Assembly (NCBI GenBank): GCA_963556195.1
Contig: CAUVYP010000579.1
Coordinates: 1,798,001 to 1,862,000, forward strand
Source of the DNA: Sepiola atlantica
Lineage: Eukaryota > Mollusca > Cephalopoda > Sepiida > Sepiolidae
Direction: 5' to 3'
DNA: 64,000 bases
The position numbers were made by a program, and so were the translations under genes. The notes under the pieces are model-generated. The model had not been told where the DNA came from, did no database searches, and saw nothing but the letters and a program-made list of their open reading frames with translations. Positions 51,803 through 62,200 of the stretch are shown in pieces. Positions within the stretch are counted from its first letter, which is position 1, and each line of letters begins with the position of its first letter.

Positions 51803-54033
51803 ATTTTGTTGATGTTTTGCGTATTCAGTTTGTATCGACATATCTCCGGGAGTACAAGAGCTGAACTTCTGAAACTTGGTACTTCAGTAGAAAATGTATG
51901 TCCGCTAATGTCTGCAAAGTTTCAGAGCACAATTCTTATAAATGTGGAAGTTATAAACAAAAGCGATATCAACTTAAATCGCACTAAATTTTGTTGATGT
52001 TTTGCGTATTCAGTTTGTATCGACATATCTCCGGGAGAACAAGAGCTGAACTTCTGAAACTTGGTACTTCAGTAGAAAATGTGTGTCCGCTAATGTCTGC
52101 AAAGTTTCAGAGCACAATTTGTATAAATGTGGAAGTTATAAACACAAGCGATATCAACTTAAAATCGCACTAAATTTTGTTGATGTTTTGCGTATTCAGT
52201 TTGTATCGACATATCTCCGGGAGTACAAGAGCTGAACTTCTGAAACTTGGTACTTCAGTAGAAAATGTGTGTCCGCTAATGTCTGCAAAGTTTCGGAGCA
52301 CAATTCTTATAAATGTGGAAGTTATTAACAAAAGACCTATCAACTTTAAATCGCACTAAATTTTGTTTATGTTTTGCGTATTCAGTTTGTATCGACATAT
52401 CTCCGGGAGTCCAAGAGCTGAACTTCTGAAACTTGGTACTTCAGTAGAAAATGTGTGTCCGCTAATGTCTGCAAAGTTTCGGAGCACAATTCTTATAAAT
52501 GTGGAAGTTATTACCAAAAGACCTATCAACTTTAAATCGCACTAAATTTTGTTTATGTTTTGCGTATTCAGTTTGTATCGACATATCTCCGGGAGTACAA
52601 GAGCTGAACTTCTGAAACTTCGTACATCAGTAGAAAATGTGTGTCCGCTATTGTCTGCAAAGTTTCGGAGCACAATTCTCATAAATGTGGAAGTTATAAA
52701 CAAAAGCGATATCAACTTAAAATCGCACTAAATTTTGTTGATGTTTTGCGTATTCAGTTTGTATCGACATATCTCCGGGAGTACAAGAGCTGAACTTCTG
52801 AAACTTGGTACTTCAGTAGAAAATGTGTGTCCGCTAATGTCTGCAAAGTTTCAGAGCACAATTCTTATAAATGTGGAAGTTATAAACACAAGCGATATCA
52901 ACTTAAAATCGCACTAAATTTTGTTGATGTTTTGCGTATTCAGTTTGTATCGACATATCTCCGGGAGTACAAGAGCTGAACTTCTGAAACTTGGTACTTC
53001 AGTAGAAAATGTGTGTCCGCTAATGTCTGCAAAGTTTCAGAGCACAATTCTTATAAATGTGGAAGTTATAAACAAAAGCGATATCAACTTAAAATCGCAC
53101 TAAATTTTGTTGATGTTTTGCGTATTCAGTTTGTATCGACATATCTCCGGGAGAACAAGAGCTGAACTTCTGAAACTTGGTACTTCAGTAGAAAATGTGT
53201 GTCCGCTAATGTCTGCAAAGTTTCAGAGCACAATTTGTATAAATGTGGAAGTTATAAACACAAGCGATATCAACTTAAAATCGCACTAAATTTTGTTTAT
53301 GTTTTGCGTATTCAGTTTGTATCGACATATCTCCGGGAGTACAAGAGCTGAACTTCTGAAACTTGGTACTTCAGTAGAAAATGTGTGTCCGCTAATGTCT
53401 GCAAAGTTTCGGAGCACAATTCTTATAAATGTGGAAGTTATTAACAAAAGACCTATCAACTTTAAATCGCACTAAATTTTGTTTATGTTTTGCGTATTCA
53501 GTTTGTATCGACATATCTCCGGGAGTACAAGAGCTGAACTTCTGAAACTTGGTACTTCAGTAGAAAATGTGTGTCCGCTAATGTCTGCAAAGTTTCGGAG
53601 CACAATTCTTATAAATGTGGAAGTTATTAACAAAAGACCTATCAACTTTAAATCGCACTAAATTTTGTTTATGTTTTGCGTATTCAGTTTGTATCGACAT
53701 ATCTCCGGGAGTACAAGAGCTGAACTTCTGAAACTTCGTACATCAGTAGAAAATGTGTGTCCGCTATTGTCTGCAAAGTTTCGGAGCACAATTCTCATAA
53801 ATGTGGAAGTTATAAACAAAAGCGATATCAACTTAAAATCGCACTAAATTTTGTTGATGTTTTGCGTATTCAGTTTGTATCGACATATCTCCGGGAGTAC
53901 AAGAGCTGAACTTCTGAAACTTGGTACTTCAGTAGAAAATGTGTGTCCGCTAATGTCTGCAAAGTTTCGGAGCACAATTCTTATAAATGTGAAAGTTATT
54001 AACACAAGCGATATCAACTTTAAATCGCACTAA
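51617..54033 (+). repeat. Second copy of the 13-monomer segment
   Basis: It matches 47153-49570 monomer by monomer, including the gagtccaag and attaccaaaag marks and the F/D chimera at its end. It contains two 6-mers, 51617-52731 (1115 bp because of the deletion) and 52732-53847. Differences seen: the second unit lacks the gtagtaaatg change of the first copy, and the D unit at 53290 has T9. Confidence 0.88.
51803..51987 (+). repeat. 185-bp monomer with a deleted A
   Basis: The run after aactt has three A instead of four (51975-51977, aacttaaatcgc), the only other length change in the window. The matching unit at 47339-47524 is full length, so the deletion arose after that duplication. A homopolymer-length sequencing error is also possible. 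Confidence 0.9.
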
Positions 54034-54405
54034 ATTTTGTTTATGTTTTGCGTATTCAGTTTGTATCGACATATCTCCGGGAGTACAAGAGCTGAACTTC
54101 TGAAACTTCGTACATCAGTAGAAAATGTGTGTCCGCTATTGTCTGCAAAGTCTCGGAGCACAATTCTCATAAATGTGGAAGTTATAAACAAAAGCGATAT
54201 CAACTTAAAATCGCACTAAATTTTGTTGATGTTTTGCGTATTCAGTTTGTATCGACATATCTCCGGGAGTACAAGAGCTGAACTTCTGAAACTTGGTACT
54301 TCAGTAGAAAATGTGTGTCCGCTAATGTCTGCAAAGTTTCGGAGCACAATTCTTATAAATGTGAAAGTTATTAACACAAGCGATATACCTTTTAAATCGC
54401 ACTAA

Positions 54406-54591
54406 ATTTTGTTGATGTTTTGCGTATTCAGTTTGTATCGACATATCTCCGGGAGTACAAGAGCTGAACTGCTGAAACTTGGTACTTCAGTATAAAATGT
54501 GTGTCCGCTAATGTCTGCAAAGTTTCAGAGCACAATTCTTATAAATGTGGAAGTTATAAACAAAAGCGATATCAACTTAAAATCGCACTAA
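54406..54591 (+). repeat. Monomer with private agtataaaatg change
   Basis: An A-type unit with gaactgctg and a G to T change (cagtataaaatg near 54488-54499) seen nowhere else in the window. It is a marker of an independent point mutation only. Confidence 0.85.
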
Positions 54592-54777
54592 ATTTTGTTG
54601 ATGTTTTGCGTATTCAGTTTGTATCGACATATCTCCGGGAGTACAAGAGCTGAACTGCTGAAACTTGGTACTTCAGTAGAAAATGTGTGTCCGCTAATGT
54701 CTGCAAAGTTTCAGAGCACAATTTGTATAAATGTGGAAGTTATAAACACAAGCGATATCAACTTAAAATCGCACTAA

Positions 54778-57700
54778 ATTTTGTTGATGTTTTGCGTATT
54801 CAGTTTGTATCGACATATCTCCGGGAGTACAAGAGCTGAACTTCTGAAACTTGGTACTTCAGTAGAAAATGTGTGTCCGCTAATGTCTGCAAAGTTTCGG
54901 AGCACAATTCTTATAAATGTGGAAGTTATTAACACAAGCGATATACCTTTTAAATCGCACTAAATTTTGTTGATGTTTTGCGTATTCAGTTTGTATCGAC
55001 ATATCTCCGGGAGTACAAGAGCTGAACTTCTGAAACTTGGTACTTCAGTAGAAAATGTGTGTCCGCTAATGTCTGCAAGGTTTCGGAGCACAATTCTTAT
55101 AAATGTTGAAGTTATAAACAAAAGCGATATCAACTTAAAATCGCACTAAATTTTGTTGATGTTTTGCGTATTCAGTTTGTATCGACATATCTCCGGGAGT
55201 ACAAGAGCTGAACTTCTGAAACTTGGTACTTCAGTAGAAAATGTGTGTCCGCTAATGTCTTCAAAGTTTCGGAGCACAATTCTTATGAATGTGGAAGTTA
55301 TTAACAAAAGACCTATCAACTTTAAATCGCACTAAATCTGGTTTATGTTTTGCGTATTCAGTTTGTATCGACATATCTCCGGGAGTACAAGAGCTGAACT
55401 TCTGAAACTTTGTACATCAGTAGAAAATGTGTGTCCGCTATTGTCTGCAAAGTCTCGGAGCACAATTCTCATAAATGTGGAAGTTATAAACAAAAGCGAT
55501 ATCAACTTAAAATCGCACTAAATTTTGTTGATGTTTTGCGTATTCAGTTTGTATCGACATATCTCCGGGAGTACAAGAGCTGAACTTCTGAAACTTGGTA
55601 CTTCAGTAGAAAATGTGTGTCCGCTAATGTCTGCAAAGTTTCGGAGCACAATTCTTATAAATGTGAAAGTTATTAACACAAGCGATATACCTTTTAAATC
55701 GCACTAAATTTTGTTGATGTTTTGCGTATTCAGTTTGTATCGACATATCTCCGGGAGTACAAGAGCTGAACTGCTGAAACTTGGTACTTCAGTAGAAAAT
55801 GTGTGTCCGCTAATGTCTGCAAAGTTTCAGAGCACAATTCTTATAAATGTGGAAGTTATAAACAAAAGCGATATCAACTTAAAATCGCACTAAATTTTGT
55901 TGATGTTTTGCGTATTCAGTTTGTATCGACATATCTCCGGGAGTACAAGAGCTGAACTGCTGAAACTTGGTACTTCAGTAGAAAATGTGTGTCCGCTAAT
56001 GTCTGCAAAGTTTCAGAGCACAATTTGTATAAATGTGGAAGTTATAAACACAAGCGATATCAACTTAAAATCGCACTAAATTTTGTTGATGTTTTGCGTA
56101 TTTAGTTTGTATCGACATATCTCCGGGAGTACAAGAGCTGAACTTCTGAAACTTGGTACTTCAGTAGAAAATCTGTGTCCGCTAATGTCTGCAAAGTTTC
56201 GGAGCACAATTCTTATAAATGTGGAAGTTATTAACACAAGCGATATACCTTTTAAATCGCACTAAATTTTGTTGATGTTTTGCGTATTCAGTTTGTATCG
56301 ACATATCTCCGGGAGTACAAGAGCTGAACTTCTGAAACTTGGTACTTCAGTAGAAAATGTGTGTCCGCTAATGTCTGCAAAGTTTCAGAGCACAATTCTT
56401 ATAAATGTGGAAGTTATAAACAAAAGCGATATCAACTTAAAATCGCACTAAATTTTGTTGATGTTTTGCGTATTCAGTTTGTATCGACATATCTCCGGGA
56501 GTACAAGAGCTGAACTTCTGAAACTTGGTACTTCAGTAGAAAATGTGTGTCCGCTTATGTCTGCAAAGTTTCGGAGCACAATTCTTATAAACATGGAAGT
56601 TATAAACAAAAGCGATATCAACTTAAAATCGCACTAAATTTTGTTGATGTTTTGCGTATTCAGTTTGTATCGACATATCTCCGGGAGTACAAGAGCTGAA
56701 CTTCTGAAACTTGGTACTTCAGTAGAAAATGTGTGTCAGCTAATGTCTGCAAAGTTTCGGAGCACAATTCTTATAAATGTGGAAGTTATAAACAAAAGCG
56801 ATATCAACTTAAAATCGCACTAAATTTTGTTGATGTTTTGCGTATTCAGTTTGTATCGACATATCTCCGGGAGTACAAGAGCTTAACTTCTGAAACTTGG
56901 TACTTCAGTAGAAAATGTGTGTCCGCTAATGTCTGCAAAGTTTCGGAGCACAATTCTTATAAATGTGGAAGTTATTAACAAAAGCGATATCAACTTAAAA
57001 TCGCACTAAATTTTGTTTATGTTTTGCGTATTCAGTTTGTATCGACATATCTCCGGGAGTACAAGAGCTGAACTTCTGAAACTTGGTACTTCAGTAGAAA
57101 ATGTGTGTCCGCTAATGTCTGCAAAGTTTCGGAGCACAATTCTTATAAATGTGGAAGTTATTAACACAAGCGATATACCTTTTAAATCGCACTAAATTTT
57201 GTTGATGTTTTGCGTATTCAGTTTGTATCGACATATCTCCGGGAGTACAAGAGCTGAACTTCTGAAACTTGGTACTTCAGTAGAAAATGTGTGTCCGCTA
57301 ATGTCTGCAAGGTTTCGGAGCACAATTCTTATAAATGTGGAAGTTATAAACAAAAGCGATATCAACTTAAAATCGCACTAAATTTTGTTGATGTTTTGCG
57401 TATTCAGTTTGTATCGACATATCTCCGGGAGTACAAGAGCTGAACTTCTGAAACTTGGTACTTCAGTAGAAAATGTGTGTCCGCTAATGTCTTCAAAGTT
57501 TCGGAGCACAATTCTTATGAATGTGGAAGTTATTAACAAAAGACCTATCAACTTTAAATCGCACTAAATCTGGTTTATGTTTTGCGTATTCAGTTTGTAT
57601 CGACATATCTCCGGGAGTACAAGAGCTGAACTTCTGAAACTTTGTACATCAGTAGAAAATGTGTGTCCGCTATTGTCTGCAAAGTCTCGGAGCACAATTC

Positions 57701-59241
57701 TCATAAATGTGGAAGTTATAAACAAAAGCGATATCAACTTAAAATCGCACTAAATTTTGTTGATGTTTTGCGTATTCAGTTTGTATCGACATATCTCCGG
57801 GAGTACAAGAGCTGAACTTCTGAAACTTGGTACTTCAGTAGAAAATGTGTGTCCGCTAATGTCTGCAAAGTTTCGGAGCACAATTCTTATAAATGTGAAA
57901 GTTATTAACACAAGCGATATACCTTTTAAATCGCACTAAATTTTGTTGATGTTTTGCGTATTCAGTTTGTATCGACATATCTCCGGGAGTACAAGAGCTG
58001 AACTGCTGAAACTTGGTACTTCAGTAGAAAATGTGTGTCCGCTAATGTCTGCAAAGTTTCAGAGCACAATTCTTATAAATGTGGAAGTTATAAACAAAAG
58101 CGATATCAACTTAAAATCGCACTAAATTTTGTTGATGTTTTGCGTATTCAGTTTGTATCGACATATCTCCGGGAGTACAAGAGCTGAACTGCTGAAACTT
58201 GGTACTTCAGTAGAAAATGTGTGTCCGCTAATGTCTGCAAAGTTTCAGAGCACAATTTGTATAAATGTGGAAGTTATAAACACAAGCGATATCAACTTAA
58301 AATCGCACTAAATTTTGTTGATGTTTTGCGTATTTAGTTTGTATCGACATATCTCCGGGAGTACAAGAGCTGAACTTCTGAAACTTGGTACTTCAGTAGA
58401 AAATCTGTGTCCGCTAATGTCTGCAAAGTTTCGGAGCACAATTCTTATAAATGTGGAAGTTATTAACACAAGCGATATACCTTTTAAATCGCACTAAATT
58501 TTGTTGATGTTTTGCGTATTCAGTTTGTATCGACATATCTCCGGGAGTACAAGAGCTGAACTTCTGAAACTTGGTACTTCAGTAGAAAATGTGTGTCCGC
58601 TAATGTCTGCAAAGTTTCAGAGCACAATTCTTATAAATGTGGAAGTTATAAACAAAAGCGATATCAACTTAAAATCGCACTAAATTTTGTTGATGTTTTG
58701 CGTATTCAGTTTGTATCGACATATCTCCGGGAGTACAAGAGCTGAACTTCTGAAACTTGGTACTTCAGTAGAAAATGTGTGTCCGCTTATGTCTGCAAAG
58801 TTTCGGAGCACAATTCTTATAAACATGGAAGTTATAAACAAAAGCGATATCAACTTAAAATCGCACTAAATTTTGTTGATGTTTTGCGTATTCAGTTTGT
58901 ATCGACATATCTCCGGGAGTACAAGAGCTGAACTTCTGAAACTTGGTACTTCAGTAGAAAATGTGTGTCAGCTAATGTCTGCAAAGTTTCGGAGCACAAT
59001 TCTTATAAATGTGGAAGTTATAAACAAAAGCGATATCAACTTAAAATCGCACTAAATTTTGTTGATGTTTTGCGTATTCAGTTTGTATCGACATATCTCC
59101 GGGAGTACAAGAGCTTAACTTCTGAAACTTGGTACTTCAGTAGAAAATGTGTGTCCGCTAATGTCTGCAAAGTTTCGGAGCACAATTCTTATAAATGTGG
59201 AAGTTATTAACAAAAGCGATATCAACTTAAAATCGCACTAA
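54778..59241 (+). repeat. Tandem 12-mer higher-order repeat (2232 bp)
   Basis: Copies are 54778-57009 and 57010-59241. The order is G, H-like (G116/G122), tgtcttcaaag unit, aatctggttt E-like unit, F, A (gaactgctg), B (gaactgctg), G (tatttagttt, aaatctgtgtc), A, I (cgcttatgtc), I (gtgtcagcta), X-prime. All listed marks are in both copies. Differences are T9 in the first unit of copy 2 and aaatgttgaag near 55103 in copy 1. Similar but diverged runs at 43061-44548 and 45665-47152 look like the source material. Confidence 0.93.
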
Positions 59242-62200
59242 ATTTTGTTTATGTTTTGCGTATTCAGTTTGTATCGACATATCTCCGGGAGTACAAGAGC
59301 TGAACTTCTGAAACTTGGTACTTCAGTAGAAAATGTGTGTCCGCTAATGTCTGCAAAGTTTCGGAGCACAATTCTTATAAATGTGGAAGTTATTACCAAA
59401 AGACCTATCAACTTTAAATCGCACTAAATTTTGTTTATGTTTTGCGTATTCAGTTTGTATCGACATATCTCCGGGAGTACAAGAGCTGAACTTCTGAAAC
59501 TGCGTACATCAGTAGAAAATGTGTGTCCGCTATTGTCTGCAAAGTTTCGGAGCACAATTCTCATAAATGTGGAAGTTATAAACAAAAGCGATATCAACTT
59601 AAAATCGCACTAAATTTTGTTGATGTTTTGCGTATTCAGTTTGTATCGACATATCTCCGGGAGTACAAGAGCTGAACTTCTGAAACTTGGTACTTCAGTA
59701 GAAAATGTGTGTCCGCTAATGTCTGCAAAGTTTCAGAGCACAATTCTTATAAATGTGGAAGTTATAAACACAAGCGATATCAACTTAAAATCGCACTAAA
59801 TTTTGTTGATGTTTTGCGTATTCAGTTTGTATCGACATATCTCCGGGAGTACAAGAGCTGAACTTCTGAAACTTGGTACTTCAGTAGAAAATGTGTGTCC
59901 GCTAATGTCTGCAAAGTTTCAGAGCACAATTCTTATAAATGTGGAAGTTATAAACAAAAGCGATATCAACTTAAAATCGCACTAAATTTTGATGATGTTT
60001 TGCGTATTCAGTTTGTATCGACATATCTCCGGGAGAACAAGAGCTGAACTTCTGAAACTTGGTACTTCAGTAGAAAATGTGTGTCCGCTAATGTCTGCAA
60101 AGTTTCAGAGCACAATTTGTATAAATGTGGAAGTTATAAACACAAGCGATATCAACTTAAAATCGCACTAAATTTTGTTGATGTTTTGCGTATTCAGTTT
60201 GTATCGACATATCTCCGGGAGTACAAGAGCTGAACTTCTGAAACTTGGTACTTCAGTAGAAAATGTGTGTCCGCTAATGTCTGCAAAGTTTCGGAGCACA
60301 ATTCTTATAAATGTGGAAGTTATTAACAAAAGACCTATCAACTTTAAATCGCACTAAATTTTGTTTATGTTTTGCGTATTCAGTTTGTATCGACATATCT
60401 CCGGGAGTACAAGAGCTGAACTTCTGAAACTTGGTACTTCAGTAGAAAATGTGTGTCCGCTAATGTCTGCAAAGTTTCGGAGCACAATTCTTATAAATGT
60501 GGAAGTTATTAACAAAAGACCTATCAACTTTAAATCGCACTAAATTTTGTTTATGTTTTGCGTATTCAGTTTGTATCGACATATCTCCGGGAGTACAAGA
60601 GCTGAACTTCTGAAACTTCGTACATCAGTAGAAAATGTGTGTCCGCTATTGTCTGCAAAGTTTCGGAGCACAATTCTCATAAATGTGGAAGTTATAAACA
60701 AAAGCGATATCAACTTAAAATCGCACTAAATTTTGTTGATGTTTTGCGTATTCAGTTTGTATCGACATATCTCCGGGAGTACAAGAGCTGAACTTCTGAA
60801 ACTTGGTACTTCAGTAGAAAATGTGTGTCCGCTAATGTCTGCAAAGTTTCGGAGCACAATTCTTATAAATGTGAAAGTTATTAACACAAGCGATATCAAC
60901 TTAAAATCGCACTAAATTTTGTTGATGTTTTGCGTATTCAGTTTGTATCGACATATCTCCGGGAGTACAAGAGCTGAACTTCTGAAACTTGGTACTTCAG
61001 TAGAAAATGTGTGTCCGCTAATGTCTGCAAAGTTTCAGAGCACAATTCTTATAAATGTGGAAGTTATAAACAAAAGCGATATCAACTTAAAATCGCACTA
61101 AATTTTGTTGATGTTTTGCGTATTCAGTTTGTATCGACATATCTCCGGGAGTACAAGAGCTGAACTTCTGAAACTTGGTACTTCAGTAGAAAATGTGTGT
61201 CCGCTAATGTCTGCAAAGTTTCAGAGCACAATTTGTATAAATGTGGAAGTTATAAACACAAGCGATATCAACTTAAAATCGCACTAAATTTTGTTGATGT
61301 TTTGCGTATTCAGTTTGTATCGACATATCTCCGGGAGTACAAGAGCTGAACTTCTGAAACTTGGTACTTCAGTAGAAAATGTGTGTCTGCTAATGTCTGC
61401 AAAGTTTCGGAGCACAATTCTTATAAATGTGGAAGTTATTAACTAAAGACCTATCAACTTTAAATCGCACTAAATTTTGTTTATGTTTTGCGTATTCAGT
61501 TTGTATCGACATATCTCCGGGAGTACAAGAGCTGAACTTCTGAAACTTGGTACTTCAGTAGAAAATGTGTGTCCGCTAATGTCTGCAAAGTTTCGGAGCA
61601 CAATTCTTATAAATGTGGAAGTTATTAACAAAAGACCTATCAACTTTAAATCGCACTAAATTTTGTTTATGTTTTGCGTATTCAGTTTGTATCGACATAT
61701 CTCCGGGAGTACAAGAGCTGAACTTCTGAAACTTCGTACATCAGTAGAAAATGTGTGTCCGCTATTGTCTGCAAAGTTTCGGAGCACAATTCTCATAAAT
61801 GTGGAAGTTATAAACAAAAGCGATATCAACTTAAAATCGCACTAAATTTTGTTGATGTTTTGCGTATTCAGTTTGTATCGACATATCTCCGGGAGTACAA
61901 GAGCTGAACTTCTGAAACTTGGTACTTCAGTAGAAAATGTGTGTCCGCTAATGTCTGCAAAGTTTCGGAGCACAATTCTTATAAATGTGAAAGTTATTAA
62001 CACAAGCGATATACCTTTTAAATCGCACTAAATTTTGTTGATGTTTTGCGTATTCAGTTTGTATCGACATATCTCCGGGAGTACAAGAGCTGAACTTCTG
62101 AAACTTGGTACTTCAGTAGGAAATGGGTGTCCGCTAATGTCTGCAAAGTTTCAGAGCACAATTCTTATAAATGTGGAAGTTATAAACAAAAGCGATATCA

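Noticed and set aside
8932..59210. Longer 81-112 codon open frames in a second frame
   Set aside because: They arise only where a single TGA per monomer is mutated and simply read through two monomers. The product would be a repeat of satellite translation with no recognisable domain.
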